Made by a program: the position numbers and the translations under genes
Part shown: positions 1 to 13,200 of the stretch, one piece after another
Layout: each line of letters opens with the position of its first letter
How positions within the stretch are numbered: the stretch's first letter is position 1
Source: Aldrovandia affinis
Lineage: Eukaryota; Chordata; Actinopteri; Notacanthiformes; Halosauridae
Assembly (NCBI GenBank): GCA_029706075.1
Contig: JAINUG010000011.1
Coordinates: 1,647,001 to 1,711,000 of the forward strand
Direction of reading: 5' to 3'
DNA: 64,000 nucleotides
The notes under the pieces: model-generated
Databases searched by the model: none
What the model was told of the DNA's origin: nothing
Seen by the model: only the letters and a program-made list of their open reading frames with translations

Positions 1-113
1 CACATTCCCGCCCATCACAGCCAGCTGTCCCATCGAGTGCCAGCTAGAACTACTAGGAGAGAGTGAGAGTCAGCGCACACAGGCTGTGTTTTAGACATTT
101 ATGCTTCCCCTGA

Positions 114-410
114 ATGCAAAGTTGCATGCATGTGCACGTGCATTACCATGGTCATGCTCATAAGAGTGCGTGCACTTCAGCGTGTTTTTATGTGTATGGA
201 CATGTGTACACGTGCACACCCGTGCACATGCCTATAATTGTGTGCCTGTGCGTATGTGTGTGTGCACGTGAGAGAATGTCTGTTCGTGCATGTGTATGCA
301 TGCGCATATGGGTGTGTGTGTGTGTGTGTGTGCATATGCATGTACATATCCATGCATTTGTATGCACGTGTATGTGCACGTGCACATGTGCATGTGTGTC
401 TGTGTGAGCC
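114..410. repeat. Alternating purine–pyrimidine TG/CATG/CACG-rich tract
   Basis: About 300 bp composed almost entirely of TG, CA, CATG, GTGCAC and CACGTG words, with a perfect GT run at about 312–332. Overlapping open frames on both strands (Cys/Val/His/Met-rich) are artefacts of the repeat. Confidence 0.85.
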
Positions 411-1414
411 TGAGGATGTTGCCTTTGGCACACAATGCCAAGGTGCAGGCGCTCCAGACTGCTTGGGGAAGATGCAGGAGGGCAGGTCAGAACCTGGTGG
501 CCCTCTGAAAGTAATTAACCCGCCCTGCAGATAAACATAGTAGTGTGCACCAGCCAAGCAGCACAGGGCCCAACTCCCTGAACTCCACATTTATGCACAC
601 ACACCCACTTCCTGTTTTCATAGGAAGAGAAAACTGGACCAGTCCTTGGAGATGGAGTGGGAGAATATGCCAGGAGGAGGGGGTGGGGGAAGTAGGAGAT
701 GTTGGAAGGATTGGAAGGAAGGGGGGCTGGCAGGGGCTGTAGAGGTAGGGGAGTTTTTGGAGCAGAGCCAGATGATGGACAGGACAGATTTCAAGGTTTA
801 CAAACCACCCAGAGGTCGACCCCCCACCTCCCCATGAAAAACAAATCTCTGTGGGCTCCTGGAAGGACAGTGGAGCACGTAGAATGTTCTAGAGGTAAGG
901 CCCTGCGAATCTTGTATTTAAAAAAAGGCTGGGCTTGTGAGCTTGTGCCCTGATGAAGAATGGGTGTCAGACAGCAAGGGGGTTGACGTGAGTGCATCAA
1001 ACTCGACGGGAGGGGCTGCGGCCATGTGCTGTCCTGAGGCTACCCGCACAGATCCGTGTGTGTGAGAACGCACTTACGAAACGAAGGAACCATGTTGTTC
1101 TATGGCCTTCGGATGTCTGTTCACAGCGTGAGGCGAGGAAAAAGAACCAGAGGGCAGACTTCAAAGCACTTTCCTGTGGGATGCCTCTCTGTCAGTGTCT
1201 TTTTCTGGCCTGCAGAGATGGAACTTATACTTTTGCTGGGGAAATTGACACATGCACACATACACACACACACACAGGTGTAATAAAAAGTGCCATTCCA
1301 CTCAACAAAGGCTTGTACGGACATTTTCAATTTTACTAAAGGATATATGGCCGGCATGTTAACATTTCAGCACAGTTTGACGTTCATCAGAACATGATGG
1401 GAAGTGCTCACGAG

Positions 1415-1640
1415 CCACACATACATACATACACATACACACACACACACACACATGCACAGCAACACATATACTCATAAACACACATACACACACACCC
1501 TCTTGTAGACACATACATAAACAGACAAAAACACACCCTCCCATACACATATATAAACACACATACTGTGCTTACGCAGAAAAAAACTGAAACATACCCC
1601 AAAACATACGTACATACACAAACACATGCAGAAAATGAAA
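1415..1640. repeat. CACATA/CATA/CA-rich low-complexity tract
   Basis: Imperfect repeats of CACA, CATACATA and AAACACAC. The longest clean CA run is at about 1438–1456. Confidence 0.85.
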
Positions 1641-3493
1641 TAATAAGTAAATAATAAGGAACTTGTTCCTGTCCTGTGTGTGATTCAACGGGCACTGTGA
1701 GGCAGCAGTCTCTCCATGTCAGCAGGGTGTTCTGTTGTATAGCCGTGTCCCACACGATGACATAAAACAAAACTGTAAATTATCCCGGTATACAGGCAGG
1801 CAGGGATGTATGTGTGTGTGTGTGTGTGTTGTTGGGGGCACCTCTGTCTTTCAGCGGTTAGGCAGGCCGCTGCTGTCATCGCACCATGTTGACTCCCGGC
1901 TCCAATAACTTCCTGTGAGGCCTGTGCGCTGACACACCAGGACTGCTGCGCTCTTCAGCAATCAGCCACGCAATTATGGGCTCTGTGCGAAAAACCATCC
2001 CCTGTTTCAACCCGCACCCCCCGAGAGAACAACGAGGGGAGTCACATACATCTTACAATAGGACAGGCTAAATGCTTAGGCCATTAATCGCTGCGGTGAT
2101 GGTTAAAAGCTACGTGGGATTTTTTTTGTCTGATGACAGTAGGCATGTTTGTGTTGGAATTGATCATCCTACAGTGCAAGTGAAAGCCCTTGCGTTACTC
2201 CCATACCGAGTAAAGAGCTGAAGGGTGGCGCTGACAGATTCAGTTCCTCAATTAATTAATCTGGGATAAAAGCCCCAAGCTATCTGTGAAGAGAGGATGG
2301 GCCTTCATTGGGGAACATTTGGATTTGGTTTATGCATCCCAGATGCTTCACACTCTGTTGTAGGGAAGGGTGTAAAGGAATTCATGGAGCACTTCCCTGA
2401 CTCACAAATGTCTGAGGAGGACAGTGGAGGTGGGTGGGTGGGTGGAGTGGGGGTCAAGACTGAATCCCACACTCAGAGCTGGTGGAGAATTTGGACCCCC
2501 ATCATCTCCTATTTGTCTCCCTTTGTCTCTCTGTTTCTCACTGTCTCTCTGTGTCTCTCTTTTTCTCACTCTCCCTCTCTCCCCCAATCTCAGCCACAAA
2601 CAACATCTCAGCCCTTCTCTTTCGTAAGCTACTGCCTTCACAACCTCTGAAATCTCCAACTCCGTTTTGAGGTGAGGAGCGGTGCCCTCCCTGCAGTTGT
2701 CCGACCCCCTCCCGTGACATCAGAGCCAGGGCGAGGCAAGGGGGTGGGGATCCAGCTGGAACAGGTCCACGCCACATCTGGGCCCAATACCGTTGCTACA
2801 GAGTGGGTGACACACATGCGGAGCAGGCCCCGTTCCCCATCCGAGCTTGCGGTTCACGGTGAACACTGGATTATTCATGCCTTATTATGCTACTGTTTTT
2901 GCACTGTGGGATCCTTGTGTTACTGTGTGGACCACTCTGTTCACATCTACCGTGACTTCTCCCCTAAGGTCAGAGCGTAGGTTGATTTAATTTAGGGTGA
3001 GATTTACATGGATTTATGAGCTGCTAGGTGGCCAGGTTCTTATATCCCCCTAAAGTATTGAATAACATAAGAGCTAAATACAAAAGCATTTCGCCACCAA
3101 AGACTTGACTTCAGCATGCTATACGACTAATTGCAACATGGCAGAGAGTGGGGAAACTGGGAAAAATCTTCTCTTCAGTAGTTCTGCAGTAAGACAATCA
3201 CCAGAGCCTGTCAAGTACAATCGAGTTATGCCGGAGCCTCGTCTTGTGAGCAGGAGGAGTTTGTCAGACTAAAGAGAGCCTGCTCCAAGCCTACGGCTGC
3301 TGTCCAACAGGGGTGCTGTATGGTTCCAAGGAGCGGCACAGTGAGGGAACCCAGGGCCAAACTGCGTGGAACATAACAAGCTATTGTGCCCACTGCCAAA
3401 AGTCTTTCTGCCTGTGTGTTTTTTGCTATTAGTCTCAGAAATGGTGCCTCAGAAGTGGATCACCATGTTAGTGTAAAAGGTGACCCTCTGGGG

Positions 3494-3792
3494 CAGGGGT
3501 GGGCAATTCCGGTCCTGGAGGGCCGGTGTGTGTGCAGGTTTTAGTTTTAACCAATTACCCCTGGCTCAATGAACTAATTAGCTGTACGCATTAATGCCGG
3601 TTCACTCTCATTACATTACAGTAAACATTTCATACAGGGACACAAGAACAGTCTTCAGCTGTCACTCAGGGGCTTATCAAGAAATGTAGCTAAAATATCA
3701 GATCACGTAAATGATTGGGGCTAATTAAATAATTAAGAGCAGAAGTTGGCATGAAATCCAGAAACGGATACGGCCCTCCTTGCCCACCCCTG
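3494..3792. mobile_element. hAT-type MITE with perfect 8-bp target duplication
   Basis: The 299-bp element starts CAGGGGTGGGCAA and ends TTGCCCACCCCTG, a perfect 13-bp inverted repeat. It is flanked by identical CTCTGGGG duplications (3486–3493, 3793–3800). The interior (TCCGGTCCTGGAGGGCCGGT, GGTTTTAGTTTTAACCAATTA) is typical of the abundant fish hAT MITE group. It encodes no protein. Confidence 0.95.
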
Positions 3793-4419
3793 CTCTGGGG
3801 GAAAGCAATCATCTTTTCACAGCACCCCCGGCTGACGTCACACACCTATCTCCTCTCCTCTCCTCTCCTTTCCTTTCCTTTCCTCTCTCCTGCACACCCA
3901 TGTGTTCCATGCTGAAATGTTTCGGCAACCTGACCCTGCGGCAGCCAGGAAGCAAGACGCTGACCAGAGATGGCCTTTGTTTTTAATTACAGGCCTTTTA
4001 GGTGGGATGAAATGGCCCCCTTTCATCAAGACAGTCTTCACCTGACTGCATGTGGCAGCTGGCCTCCGGTCCTGGTCTTTTTCCAGCATAACCAACAGCT
4101 TGCAGTCCTGGCTCCTGCAGTGGCATTGTCCAGTGTTTTTGGTCAAGTGTGCATATAAGAATAAGCCAACTGACACAACATCTTCTGTTTGAGGGTGGTG
4201 TTCAAGGGAAGAAGTAACTTGAGTGAGGACCGGGTGAGTGACTCAACTGTGTGCACCTGGGACATCTGCTGATGCTGAAACACAGACGAGACAAGAGCAG
4301 CGGAACCCGGTACAATAGTCAGGGGCTAATAATGGGGGTTTAGTCATTATTATATTCATAGAGGCCAGGGCATTGTTTCAAACGCCTATTGTTTAGCTTA
4401 AAGACACCTCTGTCAGAGA

Positions 4420-4422
<3 letters not shown>

Positions 4423-4482
<60 letters not shown>

Positions 4483-4557
4483 TGTCTGTAAGTGTGTGTG
4501 CATGTATGTGTGTATGTTTTGTATGTTCATATGTGTGTGTGTGTGTGTGTGTGTGTG
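4423..4557. repeat. (GT)n microsatellite cluster
   Basis: A perfect GT array at about 4423–4481, then imperfect TGTATG sequence, and a second GT run at about 4536–4557. Confidence 0.95.
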
Positions 4558-6924
4558 AAATATCAACGGTTGACGTCGCCTTTTTCCCTCCTCACTAACC
4601 CTCCTTAAGACAGCCATTCCTCAGGCCTGGGTGTCCAGCCAGGCAGTAATAATGGATGGCAGAGTGTCTCTCAGGGGAGTGCTCTCAGGAAACACCTTCT
4701 CCCATCATTATCTTTCCTGCTGTATTCACTGGCAGCACTGCCGTCCTTCCCTCCTTATTAATCTCCCCCGCTAGTGAACTACGCACGCCATCCTGGCCCA
4801 GCTGCACTTTCTCAGGCCTTGAACATGCCTCTCCGCACCCGAACCCCCACCCCCATCCACCTCTCTCCCCCCTCCCACCCTGCCTCCTCAGATAAAGTTT
4901 CAGTAGGCTGCGGTCACACATGGTGGAGCTCAGCCGGACTGTATGTAAGACCAATCAAGCTAGTCAACCAGCGCTCCCATGTTCACCTTGCTATTGGCCT
5001 CAGTCTATGGCAAATCAGCACGAAGGGGTTTGTAAGTTTCTCTGTAATCATCCTGTGCGCATTCACTTCATCTACAATGGTCACGATCATAACATGTATG
5101 GCAGTGGCAGATCAGACATGGCACTATAACAGAGGCTTTGGTTTTGAGTAAACCGTGTTGGCGGGAGTGAGAGAATCAAGGAGTGACCTGCCCTCCTGAC
5201 GGTTCAATGGCAGAATGACAACGACTTTTCACATAAATCGCCTCTGAATGTCTGAACGAAACGCAGGCGGACACAGATGTGCCCGCCGCACGCTGCCTAA
5301 ACACCAAACAGATGTGAGCGGGGAATGCGCACGGAGCCCTCGTTGATTCCAATCAACCGTTTGTCATCAAGTGCAGACGGAAGCCATTGATCGTGTTTTT
5401 AAAGAAAACCACCTCCTTGCTACAGCCTTTGAAAATACAGAGCGGTATTGGAACAATTGGATCCCCCGCGGCAACGGCAACACATTTAACCAAGGCAACA
5501 AATGACCCACAGCTGTCCGCCACGCTGGACTCATTCAGAGGGCCCCTCTGCGCACGCTATAATATGAATCTAATATTAATCAAAAACAATTTCCGGGCCA
5601 GAAGCAACACGGCCGTAATGGTCTCTACGCCTTTTCCCATCGCTGAGCAAAGCCTCCCGAAATGCCAGCATTGGTGAGCCCTTAGCTCAGGCCTGACCTC
5701 CCTCAGTATGTCTCTCCGGCAGTGCCGGGGAACCGGGAGCCCATCCAGTGTTCTCTCTGGCCTGAAGACACAACATTCATAATACTGACATGTGAACTAT
5801 GCTCATGTTTCTGCAGCATGTAAATAAGGGGACAAAAGAGGGCTGAAATGTAGCAGCCTTTCTTTCCAAGGGGAAAGGGCGCACAGTAACAAAACACTTT
5901 TCTGTTCTCCCGTCGCATCATGCATGCACTGTACTTCAGGGCCATTCTTAAGCGGGGCCCCATCAGCACTGCTATTTATGGTTCCTCCACTGCCTTCTGA
6001 GGTGAGGGAGAGGGAGAGAGAGGGAGAGGAGCATATTCCTTTTTATTACTTTCCACTCCAAATTCTATGCTTTGGCAGCATTCACTGTCTTAGATTTTCA
6101 TTGAGCTGAACTAAATTCAGAAAGAGAGAAAGAGAGTAAGAGAGCAAGCAACAGGGCAATAGAGAGAGATAAATCATTTTGATTGTTTTACATTCCATTG
6201 CAAATACTGGGTGTCGGCAGTCTTTTCAGCATTTCACGTGAATAAAGTTATGTAATGTAATTATTTTATTATATGATATTATTTTAATTGAATTGACAAA
6301 GAAAAAGAGCAAGACATGCTGCTAAATAGAGAGAGGGAGGAAGGCAGTAGGAGAGAGAGAGAGAGAGAGAGATAGGGAGAGAGAGCACCTTTTTGATAAT
6401 GCAGTTCTGCCATCTGTTGTCTATAATGGTGGGTTGGTGCTGAGGGGGGCGTACAGTACCCTGCCCTGCTGGGACTGTCTCAGCTGTCTGATTTACGAGC
6501 AGGCGGAAGGGCCCCCCGAGACCCCGGCGCATTACTCTCCATCTCCTCGCCACATCAGCGCCGACCGCTACCCAGGCCTGCGTTCCCAGGAGCCCCCAGA
6601 CGCCTCATCACTGTCCCCCCTGCCACTGGCGAGATCTACCAGGCAGCATATCAATGCAGCGCACAGTACAGGCGAATACGAGGGAGGGAGTCATTATTCA
6701 TCGGTCAGAACCACAGCACAGCTGAATGTCTTTCTGATCTTCCTGAGAGCTGTCAGACTGTTAAGAGCGCGGCCCTGGGAGTAGACTGGTCAGCGGCGCT
6801 GCCGCCAGTGGGGACGACCGAGGAGTTCTCCCCGGCTCTCAGGAATCTCAGCCAGAGCCAGTGTGGAGATAGCGCTGGGGCCGGCAGAACAGAATCGTGG
6901 CCGCTTCGCATTCGCTCGGGTCAT

Positions 6925-6951
6925 GAATGTAATGTAATGTAATGTAATGTT
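6925..6951. repeat. (TAATG)n pentanucleotide repeat
   Basis: Five consecutive AATGT units. Shorter versions recur at 9072–9085 (ATTACATTAC) and 23674–23695, suggesting a retroposon-tail origin. Confidence 0.8.
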
Positions 6952-7732
6952 ATTGACTCATTCGTGACCTGACGGCACAGGGAGCAGACGGCACATCTGC
7001 GCCCACCCAACCCAGCGGGCACTGGCGCCCTGGCCCGAACCCACTGCTAAACACCTGACCCAGCCTCGTTTTTTTCAACAAACTCAGCCAGGCTGCTGCC
7101 ACTGAATCTCTTGTCACTTTAAAATAGCTGGACCCATCATGCCGAATCAACTCTGCTCAGTCCTGTCTGAGCCGCAATGCATGAGATTTCACAGCTGCCT
7201 CTGTGGTGTATGGAACTTGATTCAGGGGCTAAGGTTTGGCAATAAGCAATGGTTTGAAAAGTGTGGGTTTCTGTGTGTGAAGCATGGGAGGTGTGCATGT
7301 GGGTGGTGATGGAGAGATCCTTCCTAGCTGTAATGGTATCGGTGGATGGGGGTTCCATTGAAAAAATCATAATTTGACACTCATATTTTCTCGTATGAAA
7401 GGCGTATGGGGCATAGGGGTAAGGGGGGTAGGGCAGGGTGTGGGGTGGGGCGGGGGCGGTGAGAGGGAGGAAAGGTGCAACAAAAAGAAAACATACAACA
7501 ATGGTAGGAAGCGAGTGTTGATCCAGAGAAGATACACAAAACACACTCATCTAACAGCAGACCTCATTGGCCGGGAAGGGGAGGGGAAGGGGAGTCTCTG
7601 ATTACACTCAGCTTCCTGTTTTCTTTCATGGCAATGCTGGGGCCCTGCTCTAGTCAGGACCAGGAGCTTGCTGCTTGTCAGTGTCCACCATATACCGTCT
7701 GACCTGAGGGCTTCACTGACCACCTCTGAGGC

Positions 7733-7734
<2 letters not shown>

Positions 7735-7779
<45 letters not shown>
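7735..7779. repeat. (GT)n microsatellite
   Basis: About 22 perfect GT units ending in TTTGTTTGTG. Confidence 0.95.
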
Positions 7780-7782
<3 letters not shown>

Positions 7783-9071
7783 TTTGTGCGTGCCATGATA
7801 AGACAAGTGGTTTTTCACCTTTTGAATATTCTTAAAGCTTCATCAGCCTGTCTGGGGAAGACGGGACACAGGATGCTGCCATCATCTCTCGTGTGCAAAA
7901 TTTATGACTGATCTCCTGGCTGTTGGTTGCACCAGATGTTTCTCTTTTATAGTGTACTATATATATATATATATTTATAATTGTCTCATAAAAGCGAACA
8001 TTTGGCAAGTAGTGTAGTGTCACAGTGTTCCCTGAATGGACAAGGTTACCAATAAGTAAATGATCGAGCCGTGGTGAGTGAGGGATGTGGTGGGTGACCT
8101 CCCTTCAAACGCAGAGGACGCCCCCCTTGTAGAGGACGGCCGTATTCCTGTGCTAATCTTCCCCACTGTTTGCACAATAAACAAGGCACACATGCTAACC
8201 CACTGCCCTGCTCCGCTTCCCCTCCTGTGTCCCCAATAAAAGCATCTGGCTGACCTCTGACCCCGGCCTGTTTGAAGGGGCTTCCTGTCTCTCGTGCAGG
8301 GTGGATATGACTTATGGAATTTTATGCTCCGCCAGCCTTTTCACACAGTAGGAACAGGACATTGCGGTGAGGATCCTATTGTGAGAGCGCGTGCTGGGGC
8401 CAGGAGTGGGATGAAGAGAGCCAACGCCAATGAGTCTCACCGCATCCAAAACAGGTTTGCCCGAGGCATTAATCACAATGCAACATTGCATACAACAGGA
8501 GAAATAGAGGGCACTGGATTTGGTGCCAAATGCTTTCACATTCAGGGACCCAGCGGCAAGAAACCAAAAAGCGATGACATGTGTGTACACCCTCTGGAAA
8601 AGAACCCTAACAAAACCTACTTTAACGGATATTTGCATGGGACAAACCATGGAGGTTAACATTCTGAGGATAGAAAAGTAAATGAACTACATTGCGATGG
8701 CTTGAAAGCATGAAAGCTACATCAGTGCTGCGAAAGGCACCGTCCTGAAACCATGGACCTTTTGTGTCTCTTTAAGTCTCAAGCTGTGCATTAAGTGGGA
8801 TTAAGCGCATCCAAATATAGAAAATCAATTCAATGATGTCATTGTGGTCTCAGATGAAATGAAACCCGGTGTTAACCTCAAGCTTCAAAAATGGATACCC
8901 TGACACTACCATTTAAGGAGGCCATTGGATGGTGCATCCAACTAAAGCACTCATTCTCAGGGGAAAGATGCTCCTCGTAGTTTAAAACCTAATCCTGACC
9001 ATGCCAGTGGGGACTGCGGCCAGCAGCCTCATAGAGCGGTGTATGATTGGCCGTAGTGTTGCCCAGGAAGG

Positions 9072-9252
9072 GACATTACATTACAGCTTATCCACAGCCA
9101 CAAACACAGTTTAAATACCATCCATTTATACAGCTGGATATTTACTGAAGCAATTCAGGTGAAGTACTTTGCTCAAGGGTATAACAGCAGTGCCCCACCT
9201 GCAATATTAGCGTTACAAGCCCAGTTCCCTAACCATTATACTACTTGCCACC
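9072..9252 (-). repeat. tRNA-derived SINE, minus orientation
   Basis: On the minus strand: GGTGGCAAGTAGTATAATGG, TTAGGGAACTGGGCTTGTAA, CTGTTATACCCTTGAGCAAA, then AATATCCAGCTGTATAAATG and an ATGTAATGT tail. It is the most complete copy of the SINE family also seen at 20727, 28378 and 55600. Confidence 0.85.
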
Positions 9253-9897
9253 ATCAGGGAGGGAGGGAGGGTTTCAGCTGAAAGGATTCTCCCAACCTCA
9301 TCCTGCAATAGTGGCTCCTCTGATCTATCACCAAGCAGTGCAGTCCTCCAGGGCAATGACTGCTCTGCTCAGCTGGTGGCCTGCAGAGTGAAACGAGGCT
9401 GTGGTCGGCTCACAAATTGACTGAGGCTATGGCTATGTGATGAGGCAGGCCTACAATATGAATGGGCATTCCAAATTGGGGAATAAGGACAAAAATATGG
9501 GATAAAAAGATACTAAAGAAGAACCTCTAATAATGTCAAACATGGCCCATATAGTGATGCTATCTGGGGGTACACTTATATGTGAGGGGTTTACAGACCC
9601 CACCCGGTCCTATCTGCAGAGCGCTGGACCCTTTATCCCACAGACAGAGCACTGAGATTAGATAAAATGAACCTCCCCCCACCGTGTTCTGCCTCCATCA
9701 TCACTGGTATTCTGGCGCAGAGTAGGGTTACACATTCAGACCACTGCGCCCCCCAGAGACAGAGCCAGCCAAGCTGAGTGGCGGGGGGGCAGAGGGGACC
9801 CACTAATCTGCTCTTGTCCTGCTGATGCCCGCCATCTGTGTCTAACTCATCATCCAGCCCAGCAGCCCCAGAACCACCAGAAACACGCCCAGGTAAA

Positions 9898-10207
<310 letters not shown>

Positions 10208-13200
10208 CATTAACTCCTAGTCATTTGTTTCTTCTAGGGATGGGAAAGTGAAGCTTCCTCCAAACCAATCAAATGAGACTTGCATTCCACAGTGACATTA
10301 TGATTAGTTCAAATTAATCAATGGTAACACATGACAGCTCCAACTATTTTGGGATTCATTTGGCTGTTACTGAAAGAATAAACTGTAAACATGGTAGTAT
10401 CGCTCACTCGCTCACTGACTTACTGTCCGAGTCTCAGGTCAACTGAGAGAGCAGCTACTGCTGCAACAACATTTAACCTGAAGAATCGCTAGAGAGCAAG
10501 AAGCACTCAGGGGTGACAGCCAGTGTGAACAGTGGCTGTTCAGTTATTTTTAATTACTACTGGTGTCATTTTGCAGGTCCTTTACCCTTCAATTAAAGTA
10601 AGCTTTGAGTGACTAAAAGGACATCCAAAATCTCTGACCCGTGACCTTACTGGATGGAGAAGCAGAGCGGGGTAATTATGGGGACTCATAATCCTGGTCA
10701 CCAAAGAGCAGAGATTTTTTAGGAATCTAAAGTCTGTTCGGATTAGGCTGGTGACTGAAAGCCTACAATCCTGAGAGAAACTGCTTCAGTAGCTAAGTAT
10801 GAAGGCGGACACACACACACAGAAAATATCTTCAAGTGTATAGGTTACGGATATACAATATCTACAAAATTAATATTCACGTTACAGTTCATGTCCCATA
10901 TTACACCACACTGTCCTTAAGTTTGAGTTTCAGATACTTTCACATTTTGCGATCAATGCTTGCTTGAATTAACAAAACAGGGTGCACTGAATCTGGTGTA
11001 TGGAAGGGTGCTATTTCATCCGCCTGACTACTCCTGACACCTGCCCAATCAATTTAAATGAGAAGATGAAGTTTATGGGAAACATTGGGACATGTCTTGC
11101 TGCACACTGAACCGTTTTGGCAGCCCTGAGCAAATCAGAGACACGAGTGGCATGTGGGGTAGCAATGATGTGTTTATTGGGGATGGGGACGTGTTTATTG
11201 GGGATAAAGAACAGACAGCAGTGGCAGAACCCATAAGGCGTATTTTGGGGAAAGTGCATCATGTTTGTCCTGAATTACAAGGCTTAACACATTGCTAGAT
11301 GTCTCCTGGAAAGTAAGCAAAATTATGAGCCTAGATGGGCTGAATAGACCATCATCAAACATTTGGTTATTATGATAATACAATGCTGATTCATCCCGAC
11401 TAACTCCCAGTCTTCTGACTTTCAAACTGTTTATTTATGATAATAGAGCCAAAGGTATCACTCCTCAAATGGAAAAGGTTGTGCTCTGTTCTTCTACTTT
11501 AGCTTTGAGCCGAGTGAGTCACTTAAGTGAAGTTGGGGTAAGTGAGGGTATTGCTCGAGGCTCTGAGTAGAGATGTTTGGGGGCTGTCAATCACAGATTC
11601 TCCTGGCATTGATGGGGAGGGGTTGAGAAGGATGGGGGGATTAGTGGATGAACATAAAGGTCTGAAAAAGCTCTGAAAGCCCAGAGGAGAAACCCAGGTG
11701 TGGGGACTTGCCCTCACACACCTGCTTCATTCACCTGCATATCCTACAGGCTCGGGGCACACCTGTGATTACTAAGGGTATTTACTGCTTCCCCCCCGAC
11801 CCCCTTTCTCATCACCACCATTCTTACCTTCAGGTCATACTGCAACCCCATTCAGGGGTCATTATATTTACATCTGTCCACCCCTGCAATTCACTCCATG
11901 GGTAATGTCATTCCATGCACGAATACTGCAGACCCTAAACTGTTCATTATCATCCTCATCATCATCATCATCATGATCATAAATGTTTAGCATCGCCAAA
12001 TTCTGTTTGTCCCAGAAGCAAACACAGGCAGGTTCAACACTTCAGTCCTGTAGTTTGTGGGCAGGTGTTAGGCATTATGAATCTTAAAGACCTTCTTGAA
12101 TTTTTGGGGTATTTTATTATTTTTCCTTTGTTTACCCTTATGAACAAAAACAGCTCTCCGTTGCATTTACACAGCTCTCTCTAAATTTGTCTCTCGCTCT
12201 CAAACAGGCCGGAAATAGCTAGATTCCTTGTGAGTGGCAGCCTCCGAAACTCAGCTGTCAACAGAGAGGGTACTAGAGTGAAGGCTTTGAGTAACACCAA
12301 ATCTCTCTAACCCCAACAAGAAATTCCGGCCTTTAATAGCCATCAATTAATCCAAATAATAGTCTATCATTGCTAAGTAGTTGTGAGTGACTTAGGTTAA
12401 AACATCCTGGTGTGTTATTACAAGTTAAAATGTCCAACTAGAAAAACAAAGGTTATATAGATAGACCACTTACAATGATAATAATAACATGGAAATCTAA
12501 AACAGGTGCCAAGATTATGGTCTCATATATTCTTAAGAGCCTCTATTTCAAGGGCCTGTAAAGTACAGTGTTTGAGTCCGCAGGCAGTACTCAAGACTGA
12601 AAACATTTTTTTTTTTTATCACACAACGATAACATCACAGAATGGAGGCTTCTGTTGGTAATGTTTATGAACCCATGTGCAGGAGTTTGGGGAATATTTA
12701 CATGAACATGAAAGACACAAATGTTCTGGACAGCAGTCTAGACCAATACTATCCCCAGGCTCTGAGGTTTTTAAGGAAAGTGGCCCGGGACAGCTGAGTA
12801 CACAGAATAGAGGTTCTGTCAGGTCCCTGGGTCTGGGGCATATGCCAGACTCATGCTGCCATCATCACCATTAAAAGAGCCCCCATTCCATGATGCATTG
12901 GGGGTGATGGACCTTGCTCAGACTAAAGCCACCCATTCCCAGGGCATTAATAGACCGTTGTGCTAAAAATGGGGGAAGAAATCCAAAATAATCTTTCCAA
13001 CATAAATGATGTTTTAAATGTCGGCCAATGAAAAGCTTGGATGTCTGGGTCATCTCAAAAGGCATTCCATGTCCAATAAAAGAAAGAACACATCAGTAGC
13101 ACTTCTCTGGGGGTTATATTTAATCAGAAATGATTGCCGTGTCTTTTGTACGTCTAGGTTGGGACCGCAGAGGGCCGTGCCTAAAACGGCTGCGTTACAA

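Larger units (their letters stand above)
1..3485. other. Intergenic region, no gene recognised
   Basis: It holds TG/CATG-rich DNA (114–410), CACATA-rich repeats (1415–1640), a short GT tract (about 1809–1828) and a TCTC-rich tract (2515–2590). The unique stretch 1870–2290, with GCAATTATGGG and ATTAATCTGGGATAAAA homeodomain-type words, could be regulatory. No spliced gene was found. Confidence 0.6.
3801..9071. other. Intergenic region, no gene recognised
   Basis: Microsatellites at 4423–4481 and 4536–4557 (GT), 6351–6371 (GA), 6925–6951 (TAATG) and 7735–7779 (GT). Unique stretches with mixed base composition at about 5160–5690, 6470–6900 and 8300–8660 stand out from the AT-rich background and may be conserved non-coding DNA; only a comparison would tell. 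No splice-consistent exon was seen. Confidence 0.6.

Noticed and set aside
8294..8662. Overlapping open frames of 121 and 116 codons on opposite strands
   Set aside because: No recognisable domain, no splice partners, and both strands open equally; more likely non-coding DNA by chance.
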